Made by a program: the position numbers and the translations under genes. This document shows, piece by piece, positions 28,461-37,950 of a stretch of 64,000 nucleotides of DNA (the stretch's first letter is position 1; the number at the start of each line of letters is the position of its first letter). The stretch is from Bradyrhizobium sp. Ash2021 (GTDB taxonomy: Bacteria; Pseudomonadota; Alphaproteobacteria; Rhizobiales; Xanthobacteraceae): assembly GCF_031202265.1 (NCBI RefSeq), contig NZ_CP100604.1, positions 9,158,501 through 9,222,500 on the forward strand. Direction: 5' to 3'. A model generated the notes under the pieces. That model worked only from the letters and a program-made list of their open reading frames with translations, did not search any database and was not told the DNA's origin.

Positions 28461-29270
28461 ATGGACGCCGAGGCATCACCACCACGCTCCATTACCGGCC
28501 ATTTGCGCGGCGCGTTGAACGCCGCCCGTGGCGTGTGGGCCCACACGGCGCGGCTGGCGCTCGACATCGCGCTGCCGACGCTGTGCGTGGCCTGCCGCGA
28601 ACCGGTCAACGGCGAAGGCGTCTGCGCCGAGTGCTGGGCAAAATTGTCGTTCATCGCGCCGCCGTTCTGCCCTCGGCTCGGCATTCCCTTTGTCTACGAT
28701 CCCGGCCCCGAATTATTGTCGATGGAAGCGATCGCCAATCCGCCGGCCTATGCGCGCGCCCGCGCCGCCGTGCGCTATGACGATGTCGCGCGCACGCTGG
28801 TGCATGCGCTGAAATACCAGGACCGCACCGATCTGGCGCCCGCGATGGGCCGCTGGATGGCGCGGGCGGGTCAGGAATTACTTAACGAAGCCGACATACT
28901 GGTCCCGGTTCCCCTGCATTGGCGGCGCGGCTGGAGCCGCCGCTACAACCAGTCCGGTGCACTGGCGCGCATCATTTCCAGGCAAAGCGGCGTGAAACTA
29001 GCCTCCGAAGCGCTCCGCCGCGTCCGGGCCACCGAGCAGCAGATCGGCCTGTCCCGGTCGCAGCGCGCCAGCAACGTCCAGGGCGCGTTCAAGGTCGCCA
29101 GCGACCGAACCGCCGACATCGCCGGCCGCCGGGTGCTTCTGGTCGATGACGTCCTGACCACCGGCGCCACGGTCGACGCCTGCGCGCGGGCGTTATTGCG
29201 CGCCAAGGCCGCCGCAGTCGACGTGCTGGTATTTGCGCGGGTTGTGGACACCCATAAAGCTCCCATATAA
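28461..29270 (+). CDS. ComF family amidophosphoribosyltransferase-like protein
   Basis: 269 residues. A double zinc-finger-like element (Cys42, Cys45, Cys55, Cys58) is followed by a PRTase domain with the PRPP loop VLLVDDVLTTGAT near residue 225. RGWSRRYNQSGALARI is the ComF signature. In competent bacteria ComF supports DNA uptake; in Rhizobiales its role is not settled. It heads a run with grxC, a nitrilase and a DUF1178 gene. Confidence 0.9.
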   Translation: MDAEASPPRSITGHLRGALNAARGVWAHTARLALDIALPTLCVACREPVNGEGVCAECWAKLSFIAPPFCPRLGIPFVYDPGPELLSMEAIANPPAYARARAAVRYDDVARTLVHALKYQDRTDLAPAMGRWMARAGQELLNEADILVPVPLHWRRGWSRRYNQSGALARIISRQSGVKLASEALRRVRATEQQIGLSRSQRASNVQGAFKVASDRTADIAGRRVLLVDDVLTTGATVDACARALLRAKAAAVDVLVFARVVDTHKAPI

Positions 29271-29298
29271 TCGGCAACCCTCAACAACAGAGCGCGTC

Positions 29299-29574
29299 AT
29301 GACCGCTGCCATCGACATCTTTACCCGTCCGGGCTGCGGCTATTGCTCCGCCGCCAAATCGTTGCTGACGCGCAAGAATGCCGTATACACCGAGTTTAAT
29401 GTCGCCACCGACCCGACACTTCGACAGCAGATGTGGGATCGTGCCGGCGCCGGCTCGACCTTTCCGCAGATCTTCATCGGCGCAACCCATGTCGGCGGCT
29501 GCGACGAGCTTTACGCCCTGGACCGCGAGGGCAGGCTCGATGGGCTGCTGGCGGGCGAAAAGGCCGGCTCATGA
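29299..29574 (+). CDS. grxC: Glutaredoxin 3
   Basis: 91 residues from the ATG at 29299. Dithiol glutaredoxin with active site Cys13-Gly-Tyr-Cys16 (TRPGCGYCSAAK), cis-proline motif TFPQIFIG and GGCDELYALDREG for glutathione binding. It reduces disulfides with glutathione. Its TGA overlaps the ATG of the nitrilase gene (ATGA), which signals translational coupling. Confidence 0.93.
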   Translation: MTAAIDIFTRPGCGYCSAAKSLLTRKNAVYTEFNVATDPTLRQQMWDRAGAGSTFPQIFIGATHVGGCDELYALDREGRLDGLLAGEKAGS

Positions 29575-30449
29575 GCACTGACAACACTTTTACCGCAGCA
29601 ATGGTGCAGATGCGCACCGGATTGTTGCCTGAGCCCAGCCTCGAGCAAGGGACAAAACTGATCCGCGAGGCGGCGGCGCAAGGCGCCGACTATGTGCTCA
29701 CCCCCGAGGTGAGCAACATGATGCAGTTGAACCGCAAGGCGCTGTTCGAGCATCTCGCGCCCGAAGAGGACGACAAGTCGCTGAAGGCCTATCGCGCGCT
29801 TGCGGCCGAATTGAAGATCCACATCCATATCGGTTCGCTGGCGCTGCGCTTTTCGCCGGAGCGCGCCGTCAACCGCTCGTTCCTGATCGGACCTGACGGC
29901 AATTTGCTCGCCTGCTACGACAAGATCCACATGTTCGACATCGATCTGCCCGGCGGCGAGAGCTATCGCGAATCCGCCAATTACCAGCCGGGCGAAACCG
30001 CCGTGATATCGGACCTGCCGTGGGGCCGGATCGGGCTCACGATCTGCTATGATGTGCGCTTTCCCGCGCTCTATCGCGCGCTCGCCGAAAGCGGCGCGTC
30101 GTATCTCACGGTGCCCTCCGCCTTCACCCGCAAGACCGGCGAGGCGCATTGGCATACGCTGTTGCGCGCCCGCGCCATCGAGACCGGCTGTTTCGTGTTC
30201 GCGGCCGCCCAGGCCGGCATGCACGAGAACAAGCGCGAAACGTTTGGCCATTCGCTGATCGTGGACCCCTGGGGCGTCGTGCTGGCCGAGGGCGGCGTCG
30301 AGCCCGGGGTTTTCCTCGCCAGGATCGATCCCACCAAGGTCGAGATGGCGCGCAAAGCCGTGCCGTCGCTGCAGCACGGTCGGCGTTTTGGCATCGCCGA
30401 CCCCAAGGCCGGTCCGGAACATCTGCATCTCGTCCGGGGATCGGCATGA
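29571..30449 (+). CDS. Carbon-nitrogen hydrolase (Nit1/NIT2-type)
   Basis: 292 residues. The Glu-Lys-Cys triad is Glu46 (TPEVSNM), Lys118 (CYDKIHMFD) and Cys159 (TICYDVRFP). The Nit branch repairs deaminated glutathione, which fits co-expression with a glutaredoxin (ATGA overlap upstream). It also overlaps the following DUF1178 gene by ATGA. Confidence 0.92.
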   Translation: MSTDNTFTAAMVQMRTGLLPEPSLEQGTKLIREAAAQGADYVLTPEVSNMMQLNRKALFEHLAPEEDDKSLKAYRALAAELKIHIHIGSLALRFSPERAVNRSFLIGPDGNLLACYDKIHMFDIDLPGGESYRESANYQPGETAVISDLPWGRIGLTICYDVRFPALYRALAESGASYLTVPSAFTRKTGEAHWHTLLRARAIETGCFVFAAAQAGMHENKRETFGHSLIVDPWGVVLAEGGVEPGVFLARIDPTKVEMARKAVPSLQHGRRFGIADPKAGPEHLHLVRGSA

Positions 30450-30925
30450 TCCGCTATAACCTGCGCTGTGAGCGCGGCCATACGTTCGAGAGCTGGTTTC
30501 AGAGTTCCTCGGCCTATGAAACCCAGGAAAAGCGCAAACTGGTGAACTGCCCGGCCTGCGGTTCGGCCAAGGTCGAGCGGGCCATCATGGCCCCGCAGAT
30601 CGTAAGCAAGAAGGGCCGCGAAAGTGCCGCGCCCGCAGCGCCTGCGGATGTTGCAGCCACAGAGGTAGCGGCGCCGGGGTCGACGCCGCTGTTGATGGCG
30701 CAGGAGCGCGAGCTGCGCGCCAAGATCAAGGAGTTGCGCGATCACATCGTGAAAAACGCCGACAATGTCGGCGAGCGCTTCCCCAACGAGGCGCGCAAGA
30801 TGCATTATGGCGATATCGAGCACCGCCCGATCTATGGCGAAGCTTCGCCGGAGGAAGCGCGTGCGCTGATTGACGAAGGCGTCGAGGTCTCGCCGCTGCC
30901 GGTACTGCCGGACGATAGAAATTGA
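30446..30925 (+). CDS. DUF1178 family protein
   Basis: 159 residues. The start codon overlaps the nitrilase stop. The N-terminal part is a zinc-ribbon-like FmdB fold: Cys8 and His12 (CERGHTFESWF), then Cys35 and Cys38 (NCPACGS). The C-terminal motif YGDIEHRPIYGEASPEEA marks the DUF1178 family of alphaproteobacteria. Function unknown; the position in the glutaredoxin/nitrilase unit suggests a redox or metal role. Confidence 0.9.
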   Translation: MIRYNLRCERGHTFESWFQSSSAYETQEKRKLVNCPACGSAKVERAIMAPQIVSKKGRESAAPAAPADVAATEVAAPGSTPLLMAQERELRAKIKELRDHIVKNADNVGERFPNEARKMHYGDIEHRPIYGEASPEEARALIDEGVEVSPLPVLPDDRN

Positions 30926-30952
30926 TGCGTTAACGGTAGCTGGCGGCTCCAC

Positions 30953-31033
30953 GTCATTGCGAGCGAAGCGAAGCAATCCATTTATCCGCACAGAAAGTAT
31001 AGATTGCTTCGTCGCTTCGCTCCTCGCAATGAC
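30953..31033. repeat. Palindromic repeat (family 1)
   Basis: GTCATTGCGAGCGAAGCGAA, GCAATCCAT at the left and AGATTGCTTCGTCGCTTCGC, TCCTCGCAATGAC at the right form a long imperfect hairpin. Further copies at 44455, 58659 and 63672. Confidence 0.75.
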
Positions 31034-31059
31034 GGGCGGTGTCGTTTGAAGGATTCTTC

Positions 31060-31500
31060 ATGAGCCCGGAGACGCTTCCTTCCTGGCTGGTCTGGGCGTT
31101 GCTCTCCGCCGCTTTCGCGGCGCTGACCGCGATCTTCGCCAAGATCGGCGTCGAGGACATCAATTCCGATCTCGCCACCCTGATCCGCACCGTCGTCGTG
31201 CTGTTCAGCCTGGCGCTGATCCTGTTCGCGACCGGCCAGTTCAATCAGTTCGGACCGATCTCGACCAGGAGCTGGATCTTCCTGGTGCTGTCGGGCCTCG
31301 GCACCGGCGCCTCCTGGATTTGCTATTTCCGCGCGCTAAAACTCGGCCCGGCGACGCTGGTGGCGCCGATCGACAAATTGAGCGTGGTGCTGGTGGCGCT
31401 GTTCGGCGTGGTGTTTCTGGGCGAACGGCCGTCGCTGAACGGCTGGTTCGGCATCGCGCTGATCGCCGCGGGCGCCGTGCTGATCGCTTTCAAGCGCTGA
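31060..31500 (+). CDS. EamA/DMT-type membrane protein, half size
   Basis: 146 residues from the ATG at 31060. Five hydrophobic segments and one EamA repeat (ALLSAAFAALTAIFAKIGVE, FLVLSGLGTGASWICYFRAL, PIDKLSVVLVALFGVVFLGE, GIALIAAGAVLIAFKR), which is half of a classic ten-helix DMT exporter, so it should act as a homodimer, like SMR-type or YdcZ-like transporters. The stop is directly adjacent to the stop of the convergent DMT gene. Confidence 0.88.
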   Translation: MSPETLPSWLVWALLSAAFAALTAIFAKIGVEDINSDLATLIRTVVVLFSLALILFATGQFNQFGPISTRSWIFLVLSGLGTGASWICYFRALKLGPATLVAPIDKLSVVLVALFGVVFLGERPSLNGWFGIALIAAGAVLIAFKR

Positions 31501-32400
31501 CTAGACCGCGACCAATAGCGCCACGCCGATCACGATCAGCACGATGCCGGACAATTCGCGCGCCGACAGCGGCTGTTTGAACGAATAATACGCCACGCCC
31601 TGCGCGAACAATACTTCGACCAGCGCCAGCGTGCGCACGTTGGCGGCGGCGGTCAGCGCGAACGCCAGGAACCAGAACTGCGATGCGAACGCGCCCATGA
31701 AGCCCGCGAGCATCGAGGGCCTCCACAATCCGAGGATTTTTCTGAGCACGTCGGGCGCACGAAACAGCAGATAGACCGTCAGCACCAGCGTCTGCACGAA
31801 CAGCCCGAACACCAGGGTGTAGGACGCCGCGGTCACGAACGACACGCCGGGCACCACGATGACAGCGCCGCGAAAGCCGACCGCCGACAGCGCGAACGAC
31901 GCAGCGGCGCCAAGGCCAAGCAGCGTCGGCTTCAAATCCGCAAAGCCCTTTCCGGCACCCGGCCGCAGCGCAGCAATGACCACGCCGGCCGTCGCGATCA
32001 GGATCGCGATCACCTTGAGCCAGGTCAGATGATCGCCGAGGAACACAAAACCGAAGATCGCGGTCTGGATCGCTTCGGTCTTGAGGTAAGCCGTCGTCAC
32101 CACGAACGAACGGTCGTTCATGGCGAGCAGCATCATGCCGGTGGCGGTGATCTGGGTGAGCGCGCCGAGCAGCAGCCACGGCCAGAACTGAGCCGTCGGC
32201 CATGGCACATGGTCGCCGGTCACGGCGACCACAACCACGAAGAAGACGATCGAGAACGGAAACCCGAACAGGAAGCGGATATTGGTCGCGCCCCAGGTGC
32301 CGAGCGGCCGCGTCAGCGACCGCTGCATCGCATTGCGCGCGACCTGGCCGAGCGCAGCAGTAATGGTGAAGGGAATCCAGAGCGAGGCGATGCTGAACAT
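31501..32400 (-). CDS. DMT-family transporter (EamA domains)
   Basis: 299 residues from the ATG at 32398-32400; longer frames run over the upstream region without a site. About ten membrane helices in two EamA repeats (FLFGFPFSIVFFVVVVAVTG, ATGMMLLAMNDRSFVVTTAY, VLFAQGVAYYSFKQPLSARE, GIVLIVIGVALLVAV). Substrate unknown. It ends tail to tail with the half-size EamA gene with no space between. Confidence 0.87.
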   Translation of the reverse strand: MFSIASLWIPFTITAALGQVARNAMQRSLTRPLGTWGATNIRFLFGFPFSIVFFVVVVAVTGDHVPWPTAQFWPWLLLGALTQITATGMMLLAMNDRSFVVTTAYLKTEAIQTAIFGFVFLGDHLTWLKVIAILIATAGVVIAALRPGAGKGFADLKPTLLGLGAAASFALSAVGFRGAVIVVPGVSFVTAASYTLVFGLFVQTLVLTVYLLFRAPDVLRKILGLWRPSMLAGFMGAFASQFWFLAFALTAAANVRTLALVEVLFAQGVAYYSFKQPLSARELSGIVLIVIGVALLVAV

Positions 32401-32507
32401 GTGCGGGGATTCGTTGCCGGCTAAAATGGCGGCCACCGTGCCGGGCGCGAGGCATGCGGTCAACCTGCACGGCGCATGACAGGATTGCGATTGCGCCAAA
32501 ATCTCTC

Positions 32508-32544
32508 GTCGTCCCTGCTTTCGCAGTGCTTTCGCAGGGACGAC
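32508..32544. repeat. Palindromic repeat (family 2, short form)
   Basis: GTCGTCCCTGCTTTCGCAGT then GCTTTCGCAGGGACGAC: the outer arms of the family-2 palindrome with almost nothing between. Full copies at 39044 and 48214. Confidence 0.65.
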
Positions 32545-32550
32545 AGAAAC

Positions 32551-33321
32551 CTAACCCCCCTCCGCCACCACCATGTAGTTCACGTCCATGTCCGACGAGA
32601 TGTTCCATTTGTCGGCGAGCGGGTTGTAGACCACGCCGGCCTGCTCGGTGATGGTGAGCTTGTTGTCAGCGAGATGCTGGGCGAGTTCGTCGGGGGTGAC
32701 GAACTTGTCCCATTGATGGGTGCCGCGCGGCAGCCAGCGCAGCACGTATTCGGCGCCGACGATCGCCAGCGCAAAGCTCTTCCAGTTGCGGTTGAGCGTC
32801 GAGATCACCATCATCCCGCCCGGCTTGAGCATCGCCGTGCAGCGGTTGAGGAACACGCCGACATCGGTGACGTGCTCGACCACTTCCATCGCCAATACGA
32901 GGTCGAAGCGTTCACGCACGTCCATTTCTTCTGCCGTAGTGCAGCGATAGTCGATCGACAGATGGCCCTTGTCGGCATGCAGCTTTGCCGCCGCGATATT
33001 GGTGGCGGACGGATCGATCCCGATCACCTGAGCACCCAGCCGGGTGAACGGTTCGCACAACAGGCCGGCGCCGCAGCCGATATCGAGCATGCGCAGGCCG
33101 GACAGGCAATTCAGGCTTCTGACGTTGCGCTCGAACTTGCGGCAGGCGGCATCGCGGATATAGGTCAGCCGCAGCGGATTGATCTTGTGCAGCGGCGCCA
33201 TCTTGCCGCGGGGATCCCACCACTCGTCCGACAGTTTTGAAAATTTCGCGACTTCGGCGGGGTCGACGGTGCTGGTGGAAGCGCCTGACATGTTGGCGGG
33301 AGAATTTTGTTGCATGGCCAT
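32551..33321 (-). CDS. ubiG: Ubiquinone biosynthesis O-methyltransferase
   Basis: 256 residues. SAM-dependent enzyme that methylates both hydroxyl groups (2-polyprenyl-6-hydroxyphenol and 3-demethylubiquinol) of the ubiquinone head group at the inner membrane. The SAM motif LDIGCGAGLLCEPF lies near residue 78; EEWDP-type start (SDEWWDPRGKMAPLHKINPL) and TTAEEMD...AMEVVEHV, GGMMVISTLNRNWKS are UbiG signatures. Divergence from lysC with a small PH-domain gene between is typical of Bradyrhizobium. Confidence 0.95.
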   Translation of the reverse strand: MAMQQNSPANMSGASTSTVDPAEVAKFSKLSDEWWDPRGKMAPLHKINPLRLTYIRDAACRKFERNVRSLNCLSGLRMLDIGCGAGLLCEPFTRLGAQVIGIDPSATNIAAAKLHADKGHLSIDYRCTTAEEMDVRERFDLVLAMEVVEHVTDVGVFLNRCTAMLKPGGMMVISTLNRNWKSFALAIVGAEYVLRWLPRGTHQWDKFVTPDELAQHLADNKLTITEQAGVVYNPLADKWNISSDMDVNYMVVAEGG

Positions 33322-33339
33322 GGGTTTGCGCGCTGCGCC

Positions 33340-33807
33340 CTATCGCGCGGTGATGGAATTGCGGAACGCCAGCGGCGAGGCAATGGTCGAGATGGTTTGC
33401 TTGCCCTCGCCGACCCCGAGGATGGTGACGTCGCCGTAGTTGAGGATGCGGCCCAGAATGCTCTGGTTGACGTCGACGCTCTCGACCTTGTCGAGGCTCA
33501 TCTCGAATGTCTTGCGTGTGATGAAACCGGTCTTGTGGATCACGCGCAGATTGGTGACGTCGGTCTCGGTGGTCCAGCGATGGAACCAGGCTTTGGCGCT
33601 CCAGTACAGCGCGGCGACCGCCACCACGGCCGAGGCGGACAGGCACAACAGGACGACGCCTTCGGTCGTCGTCGCGCGGGACAGGATGAGCAGGATCAGG
33701 GCCACGATCCAGGCCGCGATCGCCGGCAAATAGAACATCCAGTGCGCATTGGTCGAATACAGCACCTTTTCGCCGGGCTGGAGGATTTCGTCGATATAAC
33801 GCCCCAT
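33340..33807 (-). CDS. PH domain-containing membrane protein (bPH2)
   Basis: 155 residues. Two membrane helices (FYLPAIAAWIVALILLILSR, VVLLCLSASAVVAVAALYW) followed by a bacterial PH domain type 2 (ETDVTNLRVIHKTGFITRKT, EMSLDKVESVDVNQSILGRI, GVGEGKQTISTIASP). Related to YdbS/YdbT-like proteins. Probably a membrane-anchored adaptor; function unknown. It precedes ubiG on the same strand with an 18-bp gap. Confidence 0.88.
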   Translation of the reverse strand: MGRYIDEILQPGEKVLYSTNAHWMFYLPAIAAWIVALILLILSRATTTEGVVLLCLSASAVVAVAALYWSAKAWFHRWTTETDVTNLRVIHKTGFITRKTFEMSLDKVESVDVNQSILGRILNYGDVTILGVGEGKQTISTIASPLAFRNSITAR

Positions 33808-33980
33808 ACGCCTGCCCTGAATTAACCTGCTACCACAGCAATTTGCGCCATTTCCGGGTGAAAATGAACCCGGTTGCTTGCCCCCGACCGCGCCGCTATG
33901 TATACGCCGCTTTCGCCCCGGGCGCTCGAGTTTCCGCGCGGGTTACCTTACTTATCCTCGCAGGGAATGCACGCGTCGTC

Positions 33981-35234
33981 ATGGGCCGCCTCGTGATGAA
34001 ATTCGGCGGTACGTCCGTCGCCAATATCGACCGAATCCGCAACGTCGCGCGCCATGTGAAGCGCGAAGTCGACGCCGGCCATGACGTCGCCGTGGTGGTG
34101 TCGGCAATGTCCGGCAAGACCAACGAGCTGGTCGAATGGAGCCGCGACGCGTCGCCGATGCACGACGCCCGCGAATACGACGCCGTGGTCGCCTCCGGCG
34201 AACAGGTCACCTCCGGACTGCTGGCGATCGCCCTGCAGGCCATCGGCATCCAGGCCCGCTCCTGGCAGGGCTGGCAGATCCCGATTCGGACCTCCGACGT
34301 CCACGCTTCGGCGCGGATTTTGGAGGTCGACGGCTCCGAGATCGTCAACCGCTTCAAGGATCGCAAGGAGGTCGCGGTCATCGCCGGCTTCCAGGGCATC
34401 AATCCGCAGACCAACCGGATCACCACGCTCGGCCGCGGCGGTTCCGACACCTCGGCGGTCGCGATTGCCGCCGCCATCCATGCCGACCGCTGCGATATCT
34501 ATACCGATGTCGACGGCGTCTATACGACCGACCCGCGCGTGGTGCCGAAGGCGCGGCGGCTCGACAAGATCGCATTCGAGGACATGCTGGAACTGGCTTC
34601 CCAGGGCGCCAAGGTGCTGCAGGTGCGTTCGGTGGAACTCGGCATGGTCCATAATATGCCGGTGTTCGTCCGTTCCAGCTTCGACAAGCCCGAAGATATC
34701 GACCCGCACGGCACGCCGCCGGGCACGCTGATCTGCAGCGAGGAGGAAATCATGGAAAGCCACGTCGTCACCGGCATCGCCTTCTCCAAGGACGAAGCCC
34801 AGATTTCGGTGCGCCAGATCGAGGACAAGCCGGGCGTCGCCGCTTCGATCTTCGGGCCGCTGGCGGAAGCCAATATCAACGTCGACATGATCGTGCAGAA
34901 CGTCTCGGAGGACGGCAAGACCACCGACCTCACCTTCACGGTGCCGGCTTCCGACTATAACCGCGCCCGCGACACCATTACGGCGTCCAAGAGCAGAATA
35001 GGCTATGCGCGGCTCGACAGCGCCACCGATGTCGCAAAGGTCTCGGTGATCGGCAGCGGCATGCGCAGCCATGCCGGCGTCGCGGCACAGGCGTTCAAGG
35101 CGCTGGCCGCGCGCAATATCAATATCCGCGCCATCACCACCTCCGAGATCAAGTTTTCGGTGCTGATCGACGCCGCCTACACCGAACTGGCGGTGCGCAC
35201 CCTGCACACGCTCTATGGACTCGATCAGGTGTGA
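33981..35234 (+). CDS. lysC: Aspartate kinase
   Basis: 417 residues from the ATG at 33981. It phosphorylates aspartate, the first step toward lysine, threonine, methionine and diaminopimelate. The kinase domain begins with MKFGGTSV (Lys7) and includes TTLGRGGSDTSAVAIAAA; two C-terminal ACT domains (ISVRQIEDKPGVAASIFGPL and VSVIGSGMRSHAGVAAQAF) give feedback control. A small hairpin CCGGGT/ACCCGG at 33854-33873 lies in the leader but has no attenuator features I can identify. Confidence 0.96.
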   Translation: MGRLVMKFGGTSVANIDRIRNVARHVKREVDAGHDVAVVVSAMSGKTNELVEWSRDASPMHDAREYDAVVASGEQVTSGLLAIALQAIGIQARSWQGWQIPIRTSDVHASARILEVDGSEIVNRFKDRKEVAVIAGFQGINPQTNRITTLGRGGSDTSAVAIAAAIHADRCDIYTDVDGVYTTDPRVVPKARRLDKIAFEDMLELASQGAKVLQVRSVELGMVHNMPVFVRSSFDKPEDIDPHGTPPGTLICSEEEIMESHVVTGIAFSKDEAQISVRQIEDKPGVAASIFGPLAEANINVDMIVQNVSEDGKTTDLTFTVPASDYNRARDTITASKSRIGYARLDSATDVAKVSVIGSGMRSHAGVAAQAFKALAARNINIRAITTSEIKFSVLIDAAYTELAVRTLHTLYGLDQV

Positions 35235-35628
35235 TTTTGGGAAGGTTGAGCCGGGTTTGGCGGACTTCCAATCCATTTTCGGCGATCGAAGTAGCAGATT
35301 TTTCCCTTTCGCCTTGGCGCGTGATCTGACCGCCAAACCGCCCGCATTTGGCGGATAACGCGCTTCGCGGGCGCAGCATTGGCTGACAGAGACGTTACAG
35401 AGGCGTTATTGCGTCTGGCAGGCGTTTTGCTTGGCAAAGCAAGCCTCGATTGGCTATACGGCCTGATAGGTGAGCTGCCGCAAACTGTGCCACAGTTTTT
35501 GGCGATCCTGATTCGGCCGGGAGCGAGCTTGTGGCGGCGCCGAATGAATAAAATTGTCGTTTTTCTTGCGTTTCACGCCAGCTACCGGCCACCCGGCGGG
35601 CTGGCCTTTCGGGGGAGGGTACCAGCAC
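35235..35628. other. lysC-ptsP intergenic region with inverted repeats
   Basis: 394 bp without a supported gene. GGTTTGGCGG at 35254-35263 pairs perfectly with CCGCCAAACC at 35330-35339 and encloses an inner GGCGA/TCGCC stem. AAACTG/CAGTTT with a T-run at 35482-35500 may be a weak terminator. An RNA leader for ptsP is possible but unproven. Confidence 0.4.
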
Positions 35629-37896
35629 ATGCGGAGCGCGTCGGGAGGCCCCCGCGTCTTGTTAAGACGGCTCCGCGAAACCATGGCGGAGCAGGTCTCG
35701 GCCCAGGAGCGGCTGGACAAGATCGTGGTGCTGATCGCGGCCAACATGGTCGCCGAGGTCTGCTCGACCTATGTGCTGCGCGTCGATAACACGCTCGAAC
35801 TCTACGCCACCGAGGGTCTGAACCGCGACGCCGTGCACAGGACGGTGATGAGCGCGCATGAAGGCCTGGTCGGCCTGGTCGCCAGCGAGGCGACACCGCT
35901 CAATCTGAGCGACGCGCAAAGCCATCCGGCGTTCTCGTTCCGCCCGGAGACCGGCGAAGAAATCTACCATTCCTTCCTGGGCGTGCCGATCCTGCGCGCC
36001 GGCAACACGCTCGGCGTGCTGGTGGTGCAGAACCGCGCCAAGCGCACTTACGTCGAGGAAGAGGTCGAGGCGCTGCAGACCACCGCGATGGTGCTGGCGG
36101 AGATGATCGCCTCCGGCGAACTGGCCGCGCTGGCGCAGCCCGGCGCCGAGCCCGCGGCGCGGCACTCCCTGCACAAAACCGGGGCGATCCTGTCCGACGG
36201 TATCGCGCTCGGCCATGTGGTGCTGCACGAGCCCCGCGTCGTCATCACCAATTACATCGCCGAAGACCTGCCGAAGGAAATCAAGCGGCTGGATGCCGCC
36301 CTCACCAAGCTGCGCGCCGATCTCGACCGCATGCTGGAGCGCGGCGACGTCGCCGAGGGCGGCGAACACCGCGAGGTGCTGGAAGCCTACCGCATGTTCG
36401 CCAACGATCACGGCTGGTCGCACAAGCTGCATGAGGCGGTCGCCACCGGCCTGACCGCGGAAGCTGCCGTCGAACGCGTGCAGTCCGACACCCGCGCGCG
36501 CATGCTGCGTTCGACCGACCCCTATTTGCGCGATCGCCTGCACGACCTCGAGGATCTCGGCCACCGGTTGATGCGGCAACTGGTCGGCCAGGATCATGCG
36601 CCCTCGCGCGAGCAGCTTCCCGAAAACGCCATTTTGATCGCGCGCGCGATGGGCCCCGCGGCGCTGCTCGACTATGACCGCAAGCGGCTGCGCGGCCTGG
36701 TGCTGGAGGAAGGCACCGCCAACTCCCACGTCTCGATCGTGGCGCGCGCGCTCGGCATTCCCGCCGTCGGCGAAATACCCAACGCGCCCGGGATCGCCGA
36801 CCCCGGCGACGCCATCATCGTCGACGGCACCTCGGGCTCGATCTACGTCCGCCCCTCGGCCGAGATCGAATCGGCCTATGCCGAGCGGGTGCGGTTCCGG
36901 GCCCGGCGGCAGGCGCAATATGCAGCGTTGCGCGACAAGCCCTGCGTGACCAAGGACGGCCAGCCGGTCGAACTGATGATCAATGCCGGCCTCGTGATCG
37001 ACCTGCCGCATATCGACGATACCGGCAGCGCCGGCATCGGCCTGTTCCGCACCGAACTGCAATTCATGGTCGGCCAGAGCCTGCCGCGGACCAGCGACCA
37101 GCTCGCGCTGTACCGCACGGTGCTGGATGCCGCTGGCACCAAGCCGGTCACGTTCCGCACCCTCGACATCGGCGGCGACAAGGCGCTGCCCTATATGGAG
37201 ACCGTGATCGAGGAAAATCCCGCGCTCGGCTGGCGCGCGATCCGGCTCGGGCTGGATCGGCCGGGATTATTGCGCGGCCAGATTCGCGCGCTGCTGCGCG
37301 CCGGCGGCGGCCGCGCGCTGAAAATCATGTTTCCGATGATTTCCGAAGTCGCCGAATTCGATCAGGCCAAAGGCATCGTCGAGCGCGAACTGACTTATCT
37401 GCGCCAGCACGGCCACGCGCTGCCGGAACGCATCGACGTCGGCACCATGGTGGAGGTGCCGGCGCTGCTTTATCAGATGGACGAACTCTTGAAGAAGGTC
37501 GATTTCGTCTCGGTCGGGTCGAACGATCTGTTCCAGTTCCTGTTCGCGGTCGATCGCGGCAACGCAAAAGTTTCCGAACGGTTCGATACCCTGTCGGCGC
37601 CGATCCTGCGCGCGCTGCGCGACATCGTGCGCAAGGCCAACGCGGCGAAAAAAGCTGCGTCCCTGTGCGGCGAGATGGCATCCAAGCCGCTCGGCGCGCT
37701 GGCGCTGATCGCGCTGGGTTACCGCTCGCTGTCGCTGTCCGCCACCGGGCATGGTCCGGTCAAGGCGCTGATCCTCGATCTCGACGCCAAAAAGGCCGAG
37801 GCGATGATGATGCCGCTATTGGACGCACCGTCCGGCAGCGTGTCGATCCGGGAGAAGCTGATTGCATTCGCGGAAGCCGAGGGGCTGTCGTTGTAG
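35629..37896 (+). CDS. ptsP: Phosphoenolpyruvate-protein phosphotransferase of the nitrogen PTS (EI-Ntr)
   Basis: 755 residues from the ATG at 35629 (GGGAGGG eight nt before). An N-terminal GAF domain (residues about 1-165; QERLDKIVVLIAANMVAEVC) senses glutamine or similar; then the PEP-utiliser core with phospho-acceptor His367 (GTANSHVSIVARALGIPAVG), and the TIM barrel with Cys680 (SLCGEMASKPLGA) as proton donor. It passes phosphate from PEP to NPr and on to EIIA-Ntr, linking nitrogen state to potassium, PHB and stringent responses. Gene order lysC-ptsP-prfA is conserved in Rhizobiales. Confidence 0.95.
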   Translation: MRSASGGPRVLLRRLRETMAEQVSAQERLDKIVVLIAANMVAEVCSTYVLRVDNTLELYATEGLNRDAVHRTVMSAHEGLVGLVASEATPLNLSDAQSHPAFSFRPETGEEIYHSFLGVPILRAGNTLGVLVVQNRAKRTYVEEEVEALQTTAMVLAEMIASGELAALAQPGAEPAARHSLHKTGAILSDGIALGHVVLHEPRVVITNYIAEDLPKEIKRLDAALTKLRADLDRMLERGDVAEGGEHREVLEAYRMFANDHGWSHKLHEAVATGLTAEAAVERVQSDTRARMLRSTDPYLRDRLHDLEDLGHRLMRQLVGQDHAPSREQLPENAILIARAMGPAALLDYDRKRLRGLVLEEGTANSHVSIVARALGIPAVGEIPNAPGIADPGDAIIVDGTSGSIYVRPSAEIESAYAERVRFRARRQAQYAALRDKPCVTKDGQPVELMINAGLVIDLPHIDDTGSAGIGLFRTELQFMVGQSLPRTSDQLALYRTVLDAAGTKPVTFRTLDIGGDKALPYMETVIEENPALGWRAIRLGLDRPGLLRGQIRALLRAGGGRALKIMFPMISEVAEFDQAKGIVERELTYLRQHGHALPERIDVGTMVEVPALLYQMDELLKKVDFVSVGSNDLFQFLFAVDRGNAKVSERFDTLSAPILRALRDIVRKANAAKKAASLCGEMASKPLGALALIALGYRSLSLSATGHGPVKALILDLDAKKAEAMMMPLLDAPSGSVSIREKLIAFAEAEGLSL

Positions 37897-37950
37897 CGAG
37901 GCTCGGTCGCGACAACGCCGCCTCCCTCTTTCGCAGTTGAGAACGCTCCA

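Noticed and set aside
33948..35336. 462-codon minus-strand frame opposite lysC
   Set aside because: Shadow of a gene with clear aspartate kinase and ACT motifs.
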